DNA of 64,000 nt from assembly GCF_000189535.1 (NCBI RefSeq), contig NC_015146.1:124001-188000 (forward strand). The letters run 5' to 3'. Position numbers and translations under genes: made by a program. Of the stretch, positions 34,702 to 43,843 are shown piece by piece. This DNA is from Pseudarthrobacter phenanthrenivorans Sphe3. Lineage in GTDB: Bacteria > Actinomycetota > Actinomycetes > Actinomycetales > Micrococcaceae. The notes below the pieces were generated by a model that was not told the origin of the DNA, ran no database searches, and saw nothing but the letters and a program-made list of their open reading frames with translations. The number at the start of each line of letters is the position of its first letter. Position 1 is the first letter of the stretch.

Positions 34702-35870
34702 GTCTCGCCGACAACGCGAATCTCTTCTACTTCGATGAAGACCATCGCGCCGCCGAAGAAGTTTCGAAATTGCACCTGGAGTCTGCTGACGTTCCAGTGT
34801 TGACCGCCCGTGCCAAGAAGCTCGCGGCGGAAAAGAAGCTGTTGCTGCCGGATGCGGATGCCCTCCTGGAGCGCTGCATCGTAGCCCTGCTTGGAGGACA
34901 CATAGTGCTTCAAGGTCCGCCAGGCACCGGCAAGACGACCTTGGCCTACGTGCTGGCAGAGACGTTCAACGCATCAGCCCACTTGGAGACTGCTACCGCC
35001 GACTGGAGCACTTACGACGTTATCGGTGGGCTGCATCCGACGTCGAAAGGCGGGATTGAGACACTGGTGCCTTGGCTCGGGCATGTGCCACGGGCTGCCC
35101 TGGAATGCGCAAGCGTAATCAGTCGGCACGCGGATGAGGAGGAGGGCAAAACCGAGCCCCACCAAGCTCATTGGCTCATCATCGATGAATTTAGCCGCGC
35201 TGAAATAGATAAGGCCATCGGCCCCCTTTACACGGTCCTCGGAGGTGGGGGTGAGGATGTGCCCCTGCCGCTGTGGTTCGGGGATTCTGAACAGCGAAAC
35301 GCTGTTTGGTTGCCCAAGCGGTTCCGGATTATCGCAACGATGAATACTGTGGACACCAATTACGTGTACACGTTCTCGCAGGGGCTGAGCCGGCGGTTCC
35401 AATTCATTTACGTCGGAGTTCCACAAAAGGAACAGGTGCCGGATGAACTGCGGCAGGCGCGCGTCAGCGCGGCCAGCTGGTATGCCGAGACTTATGGGGA
35501 CCAACGGTTCAACCAAGATGATTTCGTAGCCGACCCGCGATTGGTCCAGGCTTCCGCTGTTTTAGCCGACCTGCTGTTAACGCTTCGCTACGGAGACGAG
35601 GCAACCAACCGTCCCGGCTGGCCTCTTGGTACGGCACAGGTTGTGGACGTTTATCGCCAACTCGCGCTGAGGTTGCCCGCGACCGGCAACACACCCGAGG
35701 CTATGCTGCCCGCTCTTGATCTTGCCCTGGCAGATCGAATCATCCCGCAGGCCGGAAATCTTACGAAGGTACAGCTCGACGCTGCTGAAGCCTGGCTGCA
35801 GACGCAAAAACTACCGCGGACACGTGACGCCCTGCAGCACCTCCGCATGGCCTCCAGCACGGGCTACTGA
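34698..35870 (+). CDS. McrB-like AAA+ NTPase
   Basis: A 390-residue AAA+ protein with Walker A QGPPGTGKTTL (about 73-82), Walker B HWLIIDEFSRAEIDKAIG (about 155-172) and the McrB-type signature FRIIATMNTVDTN (about 208-220; McrB proteins carry MNT.D.S). It should be the motor subunit that translocates DNA for the McrC-like nuclease encoded six bases downstream. There is no N-terminal DNA-recognition domain in this protein, which suggests that the preceding gene supplies it. Confidence 0.85.
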   Translation: MSLADNANLFYFDEDHRAAEEVSKLHLESADVPVLTARAKKLAAEKKLLLPDADALLERCIVALLGGHIVLQGPPGTGKTTLAYVLAETFNASAHLETATADWSTYDVIGGLHPTSKGGIETLVPWLGHVPRAALECASVISRHADEEEGKTEPHQAHWLIIDEFSRAEIDKAIGPLYTVLGGGGEDVPLPLWFGDSEQRNAVWLPKRFRIIATMNTVDTNYVYTFSQGLSRRFQFIYVGVPQKEQVPDELRQARVSAASWYAETYGDQRFNQDDFVADPRLVQASAVLADLLLTLRYGDEATNRPGWPLGTAQVVDVYRQLALRLPATGNTPEAMLPALDLALADRIIPQAGNLTKVQLDAAEAWLQTQKLPRTRDALQHLRMASSTGY

Positions 35871-35875
35871 GCAAA

Positions 35876-37882
35876 GTGGCGCAGGCAACCGACGAAGAAC
35901 TGGTTGATGATGCCGTAGAAGCGGAAGGAGGCCGCTTTACAGCTGCTGGACGACGCGCGGCTATCAATGCATCGTTACCCTTGCTGGCCACGTACTTCGC
36001 GGATGCCCCCACCTGGGAGTTGGAAGTCAGCCAGCAACTCGCCACCACGCCTGATGAAAAGGCCGTTGACGATCTGGCGAAGGCCGTCAGACTGCGGGCT
36101 TCACTGGCAGCGGCGGAAAGGCTGCTCCGCATCCTAGGCGACATAGCCGCCCGCCCCACCTTCCGCTACTCGCAGGTGAGCGCTGAATCGGTCGGACAAA
36201 TCCGTGGCCGCTTGGATCTGTCTCGCTACAGTCGGGAGCATGGGAGGATAGCGGTTCCCAGACGTTATCCAATTCGTTTAGTGGAACGGGAGAATGCCAC
36301 CCCGGAAAACATCCTGGCATCCTACGCCGCGCATTGGATCAGAAGAGATCTGACGACCATGCCCCGAGACTTCCTTCCCGCCAGATCACCGGAACTGCGG
36401 GATCTTCAACGTCTCCAGGACGGACTGGGCCGAAGCCTCGGCCTTCCACTGCTTGCAGGAACCAGCACACTCGCTCTGGATGTATGGCGGCGCTCGGCCC
36501 TTCCAGACCTAATCGAAAGAGTCAATGCCCGGTTAGAGGCCGGGCACATCGCTTCCCCGGAACCCTACAAGGAACTGGCTGACTGGGTGGCAGCAACGCG
36601 TTACGGCACCGCAGTTGCCGATGTAGGAGACCGAGAATGGAGCTTCTACGATTCGCGCTTTGACACCAAACTTTTCGAGATCTGGTGCTTACTGAAGTTA
36701 GCAAACGCCATCACCGCGCTCATTGGGCCTCCCGCGACAGCCGCTAAGAGTCTTGCCCAGCGTAACCGCGGGCCCATGTACACATGGAACATTGGAGCCG
36801 GCAGTCTGCAACTACACTTTCAAGCTTCACTCACGGCGCTGGCCGAAGGTGGTGTGGTGTGGTCATTCGAGCCCGGCCCGGGACAGCTACTGGGCTTTCC
36901 AGATCTGGCAGTTACCGCTGATACGGTCGCCGGACGTGGCTTAGCGATCTTCGACCCAAAACTGCGGCGCAGACCTGGGAAAGTACCAACGGAGGAGCTG
37001 TACAAACTGCTGGGCTATTTCGGTAACTTAAAGCACTCCAAGCCTCCGATGGGAGCAATTTTCTACTACAGCCCGGGAGAGCTGACCGATCACACTCTCA
37101 TCAGCGATCAAGGCGGCGAGCTCCATGCGCTCGGGCTAGATCCCGAAGTTGACTCTATGACACCCTTCGAGGCAGCGGCACGGTTGGCGGTTAAAGCAGC
37201 TGGATTGGGGGAGCGATCTCTGTCTCTTCTTGGAGCTCCGAGACCGGAAGATTCCTCCGATGCAGGCGAATTTACAGCCGCAATTCACCAGGAGGTAGCA
37301 GTTGATGCGATGCGGCGAGAAGCCGACAGATTACCGCCCTCAACGCTCGGACCCACCCTGAAAGCAACCGAAACGTCGCTACGTGCCATCTGGCCGCAGC
37401 TTGATGAGCAAGCTCAGACCATGATCGTCACAGCCGAGTATTTCGGACTCAACGCCCCCAGAAATGCAGACCATTCAGGTCCGTTGCTTGGGCTGGCAGC
37501 AGCATTCGAAAGGGTATTGAACGAACGAATTTTCCACCCCGCTGCGGAGAAGTATGGTGCGCTCATAAACCTCACTCAGACTTTAGGAGGTCGTCTCCAC
37601 ACTCTCGATGCAGCCCTACGGGGGCGTAGCGAACCCGAGGCGAAGGCCATCGCAGCTTTCCTAAAAAGCCAGCAGAATATCGATAGCCCCAACCTGCAGG
37701 CGATTCTCCGCGATTCGAAAAATATGAACCGTTTGTACCGCATACCCGCTGCTCATTCAGACATCGTGGCATTTAAAACCTGGGCGGATGGCCGCGACAT
37801 CATCTTGGACCCACGTGAAGGGCTATTGGTCAGGTTGATGAAGTCGTTTGCAGCTGACGTCACAACGGCGACTGCCGACTGA
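35876..37882 (+). CDS. McrC-like nuclease with DUF2357-type domain
   Basis: A 668-residue protein. The N-terminal part resembles DUF2357 of McrC-like proteins (QIRGRLDLSRYSRE, ENILASYAAHWI). The nuclease core is of PD-(D/E)xK type: GFPDLAVTAD (about 340-349) then GLAIFDPKLRRRPGKVPTEELYKLLGYF (about 353-380), where FDPK supplies the last acid and lysine. The ~250-residue C-terminal helical extension is not recognised. The GTG at 35876 follows the McrB-like stop by 5 bp. It is the effector of the restriction module. Confidence 0.8.
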   Translation: MAQATDEELVDDAVEAEGGRFTAAGRRAAINASLPLLATYFADAPTWELEVSQQLATTPDEKAVDDLAKAVRLRASLAAAERLLRILGDIAARPTFRYSQVSAESVGQIRGRLDLSRYSREHGRIAVPRRYPIRLVERENATPENILASYAAHWIRRDLTTMPRDFLPARSPELRDLQRLQDGLGRSLGLPLLAGTSTLALDVWRRSALPDLIERVNARLEAGHIASPEPYKELADWVAATRYGTAVADVGDREWSFYDSRFDTKLFEIWCLLKLANAITALIGPPATAAKSLAQRNRGPMYTWNIGAGSLQLHFQASLTALAEGGVVWSFEPGPGQLLGFPDLAVTADTVAGRGLAIFDPKLRRRPGKVPTEELYKLLGYFGNLKHSKPPMGAIFYYSPGELTDHTLISDQGGELHALGLDPEVDSMTPFEAAARLAVKAAGLGERSLSLLGAPRPEDSSDAGEFTAAIHQEVAVDAMRREADRLPPSTLGPTLKATETSLRAIWPQLDEQAQTMIVTAEYFGLNAPRNADHSGPLLGLAAAFERVLNERIFHPAAEKYGALINLTQTLGGRLHTLDAALRGRSEPEAKAIAAFLKSQQNIDSPNLQAILRDSKNMNRLYRIPAAHSDIVAFKTWADGRDIILDPREGLLVRLMKSFAADVTTATAD

Positions 37883-37910
37883 GAACCAACTGAACATGGA
37901 GAGTGGCTGC

Positions 37911-38222
37911 TTAGAGCTTATCTATCCACGTTTCTTCTTCCCGGTTGTCCCAGGCAGAACCTCCGACCTTTTTCGGCTGGACGGTTTTGCGCTGCCGGAG
38001 GAGATTTAGTAGCCGATGTGCGTCAGTCGCGTAAAGGTCCCGTAGGGAGCTCACCGGGCGAACCATGAATGACTCTATTAGAGCCTTCCGCTCATGCTGC
38101 TCGTGGATGCCGGCTTCTGCAAATGCTGCGCGTAGCTGGCCTACCTGTTCATCAGTGATAGGCAGGTGCTGTAGCGGTACCGTGTTCTGCGGCGCATCAA
38201 TTTCAAACAGTGAATCAGCCAT
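37911..38222 (-). CDS. Small hypothetical protein at the edge of the restriction module
   Basis: A 103-residue protein, MADSLFEIDAPQNTVPLQHLPITDEQV..., with a C-terminal segment VRPVSSLRDLYATDAHRLLNLLRQRK typical of a small helical domain. It is convergent with the nuclease gene (28 bp apart). No family is recognised. Codon use and position suggest a real gene; it may be an accessory or modulatory subunit. Confidence 0.5.
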   Translation of the reverse strand: MADSLFEIDAPQNTVPLQHLPITDEQVGQLRAAFAEAGIHEQHERKALIESFMVRPVSSLRDLYATDAHRLLNLLRQRKTVQPKKVGGSAWDNREEETWIDKL

Positions 38223-38285
38223 CCGCCCAGCCTATCCCTCGAAGGACACGTCCATTGGTTCGTGCACCAGGCCATCCCGGCCAGG

Positions 38286-38476
38286 TTAGTGCAGCCGGAA
38301 TTCGTCACCGCGATGCACCGCCTCAGCCCAAGCCTGCACGGTCACATCCGGTACAACGAACTTGATTGCTTCCGCCTTACGCCTTATGGCAGCTGTGATT
38401 TGAGGGACTGGCTGACCCTCAAGTGCAGCGATCTTTGCGGTCATCCTGGACAGGTCCAGCACTGATTGTGTCAACG
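38286..38476 (-). pseudogene. 3' part of a small gene split by the IS21-family element
   Basis: The frame reads LTQSVLDLSRMTAKIAALEGQ... to a stop at 38286. It opens only with a TTG next to the element's end. Joining it directly to the 5' fragment on the other side (43333-43369) gives one uninterrupted frame of about 75 residues starting with a good ribosome site and MKRNSTVLEYDS. I infer a small gene broken by the insertion; no product is recognised. Confidence 0.5.
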
Positions 38477-38655
38477 TGATCGGAGCCCACTAGGACGGCC
38501 CGAACGGTACCCACCCGTCGGACGTCCGGGGATGATGTTGTGAGGGTGTCTAGGGGTTCTTGGCGTGGTTTCTGGGTCTGTGAAAACACTGCCGCGGGTT
38601 GGGACGATACCCGGGGTCCCGGTTGTTGGAAGCTGGCGTCTGGCGGAGTAGTGCG

Positions 38656-39048
38656 TCAGAGGTAGCTGCAGATTTGTTCGGGATCGCAGCTTGCGTCGGT
38701 CCCGGACGCGGCAGTGGCGTGAAGGCCGGCGACGATGGATCGCAGCGCCATTAGTTCAGAAATCTGGTGGTCCAGTTCGGCCAGCTGGTTGGAGAGAAGG
38801 TCTTGGACGTGGGCGCAGGGGGCTTCTCCGGCGTCACGGAGGCTAAGAATTTCGCGTATTTGGGTCAGGGCGAGGCCTGCGGCCCGTCCGCGGCGGATGA
38901 ATTCGAGCCTGGCCACGGAGTCGTCATGGTAGTCCCGGTAGCCGTTAGAGGATCTTTTCGCTGCCGGGAGAAGCCCGCTGTCCTCGTAGAAACGCAGCGT
39001 CTTGGTTGTCATCCCTGCCGCTGCCGCGGCCTCACCGATACGCATCAT
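38656..39048 (-). CDS. merR: MerR-type mercury-responsive regulator
   Basis: A 130-residue MerR-family protein: HTH MMRIGEAAAAAGMTTKTLRFYEDSGLL at the N terminus, coiled linker, and three cysteines C78, C121 and C127 (GEAPCAHV, ASCDPEQICSYL) in the places of the Hg(II)-binding cysteines of MerR. It would distort the divergent promoter at 39087-39118 in the presence of mercury. The start at 39048 opens straight into the HTH; the longer frame from 39153 runs through the operator. It is divergent from merA. Confidence 0.85.
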   Translation of the reverse strand: MMRIGEAAAAAGMTTKTLRFYEDSGLLPAAKRSSNGYRDYHDDSVARLEFIRRGRAAGLALTQIREILSLRDAGEAPCAHVQDLLSNQLAELDHQISELMALRSIVAGLHATAASGTDASCDPEQICSYL

Positions 39049-39086
39049 GAACTCATTTCTTAGCAGGCGGCCAGGACGGCGATTCC

Positions 39087-39118
39087 TTGACATTCCAGTG
39101 TAGGGGAAGGTTGAGAAT
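39087..39118 (+). promoter_or_regulatory. MerR-type promoter/operator for merA
   Basis: TTGACA (39087-39092) and GAGAAT (39113-39118) are separated by 20 bp, the over-long spacer typical of MerR-controlled promoters. The spacer contains the imperfect inverted repeat TTCC...GGAA (CATTCCAGTGTAGGGGAAGG). Confidence 0.75.
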
Positions 39119-39217
39119 GGGATGCAGAGCTGGTCTTCGGTTGAAGGCTGCACATGGCGGTCGGTTGAGCAACAGGTGTGCTGGCGGCTGCTTCCCTTCC
39201 ATCTTCAGGAGTCCCTC

Positions 39218-40660
39218 GTGTCGGCAGCATCTTTCGATTATGACCTGGCCATTATCGGTTCCGGCGGGGCTGCTTTCGCTGCGGCCATCCGGGCAACCAG
39301 CCGTGGCAAGCGGGTGTTGATGGTGGAGCGCAGCACTGTGGGAGGCACGTGCGTGAACACGGGCTGCATCCCGTCCAAGGCCCTGCTGGCCGCCGCGGAA
39401 GCCCGCCATGTCGCCCTCGATGCTTCCGGACGGTTCCCCGGTATCAGCACCTCCGCAGAGCCGGTGGATATGCCCGAACTGGTCGCCGGGAAGCGCTCAC
39501 TGGTCGAATCCATGCGGTCAGAGAAGTATGTGGATCTCGCCGCGGGCTATGGATGGAACCTGCAGCGGGGGACGGCGGTGTTCGCCGGAACCGCAGCCGC
39601 ACCGGTTTTGAACATCACCGCCCCGGGCGGAACCACCGAGACAGTCAGCGCGGAACACTACCTGGTCGCGACCGGCTCCACCCCCTGGATCCCTGAAGTG
39701 CCGGGAATGGACGAGGTGGATTATCTGACGTCCACGAGTGCGATGGAGCTGCAGGACGTTCCCGCTTCGATGCTGGTGGTGGGCGGCGGGTATGTGGCGC
39801 TGGAGCAGGCGCAGCTTTTCGCCCGGCTCGGCACGGAGGTGACCATCCTGGTCCGGTCCAAGCTCGCCTCGGCCGAAGAGCCTGAAGCCGGGCATGCCCT
39901 CGCCGGTGTCTTCGCCGATGAGGGCATCCGGGTCGTCCGTCGAGCGACAGCGTCCTCGGTCCGGACCGATGAGGTGTCGGGGGACGTGGTCGTGGATGCT
40001 TCCGTCTCAGGAGGAAACGAGGAATTCAGGGCCGCGCGCCTGCTCATGGCAACAGGCCGGCGCCCGGTCACGGAGGATTTGAACCTTTGCATGGTCGGCG
40101 TTGAAACCGGGGACCGCGGGGAAGTCCTGGTCGACGGGAGCCTTCGCAGTACTAATCCGAGGATCTGGGCCGCGGGTGATGTGACGGGTCACCCGGAGTT
40201 CGTTTACGTCGCCGCCGCGCACGGGGCCCTGATGGTGGAGAACGCCTTTGAGGGTGCCGGGCGTGAGGTCGATTACCGGCACCTGCCCCGGGTCACGTTT
40301 ACCAGCCCTGCCCTGGCCGCTGTCGGGATGACGGACAAGGAAGCGAACCAGGCAGGGATCCGGTGCATGTGCCGGGTTCTGCCGCTCAAATTTATCCCTC
40401 GCGCGCTGGTGAACCGTGATACCCGCGGCTTCATCAAGATCGTTGCCGACGCGGACACGGGTCGGATTGTAGGGATCACTGTCGTGGGTAAGGACGCCGG
40501 GGACATCGCCGCCGCAGGGATTTACATTCTGGAGGCCGGGATGACCGTTGATCAGGTCGCGAATCTCTGGAGCCCCTATCTGACCATGGCCGAAGGCATC
40601 AAGATAGCAGCCCAGTCCTTCACTACTGACGTCTCCAAACTGTCCTGTTGCGCGGCATGA
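39218..40660 (+). CDS. merA: Mercuric reductase
   Basis: A 480-residue FAD-dependent disulfide oxidoreductase that reduces Hg(II) to volatile Hg(0) with NADPH. It has the FAD site GSGGAAFAAAI near residue 15, the redox-active pair GGTCVNTGCIPSK (C45, C50), an NADPH-binding GGGYVALE stretch, GDVTGHPEFVYVAA, and the C-terminal vicinal cysteines SCCAA. The N-terminal heavy-metal-binding domain found in many MerA proteins is missing, as in other Gram-positive short forms. The GTG at 39218 with AGGAG six bases upstream is chosen. No merT, merP or merB is present. Confidence 0.9.
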   Translation: MSAASFDYDLAIIGSGGAAFAAAIRATSRGKRVLMVERSTVGGTCVNTGCIPSKALLAAAEARHVALDASGRFPGISTSAEPVDMPELVAGKRSLVESMRSEKYVDLAAGYGWNLQRGTAVFAGTAAAPVLNITAPGGTTETVSAEHYLVATGSTPWIPEVPGMDEVDYLTSTSAMELQDVPASMLVVGGGYVALEQAQLFARLGTEVTILVRSKLASAEEPEAGHALAGVFADEGIRVVRRATASSVRTDEVSGDVVVDASVSGGNEEFRAARLLMATGRRPVTEDLNLCMVGVETGDRGEVLVDGSLRSTNPRIWAAGDVTGHPEFVYVAAAHGALMVENAFEGAGREVDYRHLPRVTFTSPALAAVGMTDKEANQAGIRCMCRVLPLKFIPRALVNRDTRGFIKIVADADTGRIVGITVVGKDAGDIAAAGIYILEAGMTVDQVANLWSPYLTMAEGIKIAAQSFTTDVSKLSCCAA

Positions 40661-40712
40661 AGTGGTCAACGACAACCTATGTGTTCGTGGGGCGGGCGGC
40701 CGCGGCTACCTT

Positions 40713-41528
40713 TTAGTGCGCGTTCCTTGTCAGGCTGTGGGCGAGGCGGTAGGAATCGGTGCCGGTTTCGATGATGGTGCCGTTGAACGTCAGCCGGTCA
40801 ACGATCGCGGCGCAGAGGCGCGGGTCGGTGAATGTCTTGGTCCAGCCGGAGAACGACTCGTTGGAAGCGATGGCGATGGAGTTCTTCTCTTCGCGTTCGG
40901 TGAGGACCTGGAAGAGGAGTTCGGCGCCGCGCCGGTCCAGTTCCATATAGCCGAGCTCGTCAATGCAGAGCAGGTCCACTCGGCCGTATCTGGCGATGGT
41001 CTTGGCGAGGACTTTGTCGTCGGCGGCTTCGACGAGTTCGTTCACGAGCCGGGTGGCCAAAGTGTATTTGACCCGGTATCCCTTCTCCGCCGCGGCGGTG
41101 CCCAGCCCGATAAGCAGGTGGGATTTGCCGGTTCCGGAGTCCCCGATCAGGCATAGCGGTGCACCTTTTCGAATCCATTCGCCGGTAGCGAGGGTATGGA
41201 TGGTAGCGGGGTTGATGTTCGTGTTCGCGTCGAAATCGAAATCACCGAGCCATTTATCCCGGGGAAAGTTCGCGGCTTTGACGCGTCGGATTGAGGAGCG
41301 ACGGTCCCGGTCATCGCATTCGGCCAGCAGCAGCTCGGCCAGGAAGCCTTGGTAAGAGAGTTGTTCCTTCCCCGCGACGGTCAGAGCTTCGTCCAGAACC
41401 GCCCGGATGGTGGGCAGGCGCAATCGGCGGCATGCTTGGTCCACGGCCGCGACCGCGGCCTGCTCAGTCAGACCGCGGCGCCGTCGCAGGGTTGGGGTGA
41501 TGGTGGTGGCCGGTGCGGTGGGGCTCAT
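40713..41528 (-). CDS. istB: IstB-like ATPase of the IS21 element
   Basis: A 271-residue AAA+ protein with Walker A GDSGTGKSH and Walker B LLCIDELGYMELD, the IstB helper that assembles on target DNA and stimulates IstA. It overlaps istA by 4 bp (ATGA). Between its stop and the convergent merA stop there are only about 50 bp, and the element's inverted repeat is not there but beyond merR, so the mer genes are inside the element. Confidence 0.92.
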   Translation of the reverse strand: MSPTAPATTITPTLRRRRGLTEQAAVAAVDQACRRLRLPTIRAVLDEALTVAGKEQLSYQGFLAELLLAECDDRDRRSSIRRVKAANFPRDKWLGDFDFDANTNINPATIHTLATGEWIRKGAPLCLIGDSGTGKSHLLIGLGTAAAEKGYRVKYTLATRLVNELVEAADDKVLAKTIARYGRVDLLCIDELGYMELDRRGAELLFQVLTEREEKNSIAIASNESFSGWTKTFTDPRLCAAIVDRLTFNGTIIETGTDSYRLAHSLTRNAH

Positions 41529-43201
41529 GAGATGTTTTCCTTCGACGCGGTTCCTGCGGAGTGTTCGGTGCGTTTGGCCAGCAGCTCGTCATAGGCGCTG
41601 ATCGCCGGGAGCGGCCGCTTGTCTGGAGGGAGCCCGGCGATGACCGCCGCCGGGTCCATCAGCCGGCGCTGGGTCAGGCTGACAACTCGTTGCACTTTCG
41701 CTTCAGCATGAGCACCGCGATGACGGTCAGGACGGGACCCACCAGCAGGGATGCTGGAGGCATGTCGGCGGCCTTCAACCGCCACGACGTCGGCACTGAC
41801 GGCACCTACTCCAAGGGCTGCGGTGATCCCTGCCTCGATGTCTTCGGCTTCCATCGATCGGTGCAGCAGCAGGACGTCAATCAGTTCACGGGTCCCCGCG
41901 GCATCACCGTTGACCCTGCGCGAGGCAGACCAGAAGGCGTCATGGGCGCTGGTGAAAGCACCCGACTCCCGCGCCCTGGCCAAAGCAGTGGAACCAGGCA
42001 AAGCGCCGGGCTTGGTCTTGAGGACCTCCAGATAATGGTCCAACTGGACCGACTGCCCGCCCTTGGCAATAATCCGCTGGTGCCGGGCCGCCACCGCGCG
42101 GCCGTCGAACACCACAACTTCGGATGCCCGCAATGAAACCCGGACCCGCCGACCGATGAACCGTGCTGGCACCGAGTACTTCACCATCCGCACGGTGATC
42201 ATTGAGGACCGGTCCACTCTCGGGTTCAACACCAGACCGGGATCGAACTCGTCGGCCGGCAACGGTGCCAGGAACGGGCGCTCGGCGGCGAAGTCTTGGC
42301 CGATAGTGCGGATCCTGCCATCAATCCGCCGCTGATCGTCTTGAACCTCCCGGCTCCGGATCCAGTCGTTGAGCTCATCAAGGGACCTCGCCACGGGCAT
42401 CGGGGTCAGCCGGTTGCGGCGGAACCAGCCCACCTCGCCCTCGACCCCGCCTTTCTCGTGAGCGCCGGCAAGACCTGGCTGGCAATAAAAGGCATCAAAT
42501 CCATAGAACGAGCGAAACAACACCCACCGGTCATTCTCCAGGCGGTTCCGCCCCTGACCGAACACCACGGCCCTGACGGCACTGGTGAGGTTGTCATAGC
42601 GGATATGTTTGACCGGCACGCCGCCGATCTCGTTGAACGCCTCGACGTGGCCTTCCAGAAACGCTTCCTGGGCCTGGGTGGGGTAAATCCGGTGGATGGC
42701 TTTGCCGGAGTGAGAAAGCCGGAAGATGAACATGTGGCATTTCGTCTTTACCCCGTCCAGCACGATCCAGACTTCACCGAAGTCCACTTCCGCTTCCGCG
42801 CCCGGGGCGTGCTCCTGAGGAACAAATACCTCAACCCGGCGGTCGGCCTCCACATCGATCTGCGCCCGGCGGACCCGAACGTAGTCACGCACCGTCGAAT
42901 ACGACAACTCGTCCGCTCCATGCTCCTCGATGAGCCGGGCAAGAATCCTCCGGGCAGTGTGACGCTGCTTCCTCGGCGCCGTCGTGTCCTCGACGAGCAT
43001 GGCGTCGATCGTCGGTTTATAAGGATCAAGCCGCGGCGAGGACCGTACAGGAGTTTTACGCTCTGGCGGGACCGGGGAACTTAACGCCTTACGCACGGTT
43101 TTCCGCGCCACCTGGTGCCTGCGGGCAAGCTCCCGGATTGACGCGCCCTCCACCCGGGCATCCCTCCGAATCTGCGCGAACAACTCCACTCTTGACCCCA
43201 T
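41525..43201 (-). CDS. istA: IstA transposase of the IS21 element
   Basis: A 558-residue DDE transposase: an N-terminal HTH (SIRELARRHQVARKTVRKAL), the catalytic acids in EAEVDFGEVW, IRYDNLTSAV and AHEKGGVEGEVGW, and a basic C-terminal part. Complete and in frame, so the element is probably active. The start at 43201 lies 131 bp from the right inverted repeat. Confidence 0.92.
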   Translation of the reverse strand: MGSRVELFAQIRRDARVEGASIRELARRHQVARKTVRKALSSPVPPERKTPVRSSPRLDPYKPTIDAMLVEDTTAPRKQRHTARRILARLIEEHGADELSYSTVRDYVRVRRAQIDVEADRRVEVFVPQEHAPGAEAEVDFGEVWIVLDGVKTKCHMFIFRLSHSGKAIHRIYPTQAQEAFLEGHVEAFNEIGGVPVKHIRYDNLTSAVRAVVFGQGRNRLENDRWVLFRSFYGFDAFYCQPGLAGAHEKGGVEGEVGWFRRNRLTPMPVARSLDELNDWIRSREVQDDQRRIDGRIRTIGQDFAAERPFLAPLPADEFDPGLVLNPRVDRSSMITVRMVKYSVPARFIGRRVRVSLRASEVVVFDGRAVAARHQRIIAKGGQSVQLDHYLEVLKTKPGALPGSTALARARESGAFTSAHDAFWSASRRVNGDAAGTRELIDVLLLHRSMEAEDIEAGITAALGVGAVSADVVAVEGRRHASSIPAGGSRPDRHRGAHAEAKVQRVVSLTQRRLMDPAAVIAGLPPDKRPLPAISAYDELLAKRTEHSAGTASKENIS

Positions 43202-43332
43202 CCCGGCCCTCCCGTCGTCGATCCAACACTGGATGGATCAACGTTCACAGGTGGGTACCATTCAAGCCGTCATTAGGTTCGGCATGTCCGGCTGGTGGGT
43301 ACCGTTCGGGCCGTCCTAGTGGGCTCCGATCA

Positions 43333-43369
43333 GACTGTCATACTCAAGCACGGTGCTATTTCGTTTCAT
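43333..43369 (-). pseudogene. 5' fragment of the gene split by the IS21-family element
   Basis: GGAG followed by an ATG (43369) opens MKRNSTVLEYDS, which is interrupted at the IS end; inside the element the frame stops six codons later. Simple joining to 38476 restores the frame into the 3' fragment. Confidence 0.45.
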
Positions 43370-43510
43370 GCCAATCTCCTTCGCTTGTTTTGATGTCAAC
43401 CCGAACCTAGGTCTGGATTTCAAAGGAGTGGGGGACCGGGGCTGTGTCGCTTCGCTAGGGCACGTCCTGATTCATCGCGCCGACGCTACAGCCCGCAAAC
43501 CACGACCGGT

Positions 43511-43843
43511 TTAGGCGGCCGCCGTACTGGCGTCCGTGATGCCAGCCAACAGCCAATGATCAGAGAGCGGATCGCGGCGCAGCTCAAATGTGCGCAGTGC
43601 CGAGGTCGAGGTCAGGCGGACCTGGACCTGCCAGTGCTCAATGCTCACCAGGTCACCGCAGCCAACCGGTGCCCGTTTAGCGGTATTCCACCAGTCAGCG
43701 CGCGTGAACCAGCGCACTGGTTCCGCGGCTACGGCCCAGATCCGGTCGTCGTATCTGACGGCCAGGGGAATGCCCTTCGCCGTAAATCGGACCTGCACCG
43801 GCACGTCCAGGGGCTTGTCAGTTGCTGTTGTTGTTCTTGCCAC
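43511..43843 (-). CDS. Hypothetical protein, DUF6504-like
   Basis: A 110-residue protein rich in tryptophan: LAVRYDDRIWAVAAEPVRWFTRADWWN and EHWQVQV...FELRRDPLSDHWLLAGI. The strand pattern and W-rich spacing resemble the small DUF6504 family that sits beside error-prone polymerase genes in actinobacteria; the match is by eye only. It overlaps the upstream gene by 26 bp and lies in a minus-strand group with it and the broken ligase gene. Confidence 0.6.
   Translation of the reverse strand: MARTTTATDKPLDVPVQVRFTAKGIPLAVRYDDRIWAVAAEPVRWFTRADWWNTAKRAPVGCGDLVSIEHWQVQVRLTSTSALRTFELRRDPLSDHWLLAGITDASTAAA

Larger units (their letters stand above)
38477..43332. mobile_element. IS21-family element carrying merR and merA (4856 bp)
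   Basis: Perfect 39-bp terminal inverted repeats (38477-38515 and 43294-43332; they start TGATCGGAGCCCACTAGG) enclose istA and istB (minus strand) together with divergent merR and merA. The istA-side end contains a second, degenerate copy of GTGGGTACC at 43252, as expected for multiple transposase sites of IS21 elements. No target duplication is obvious. Passenger resistance genes inside IS21 ends are unusual. Confidence 0.8.
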
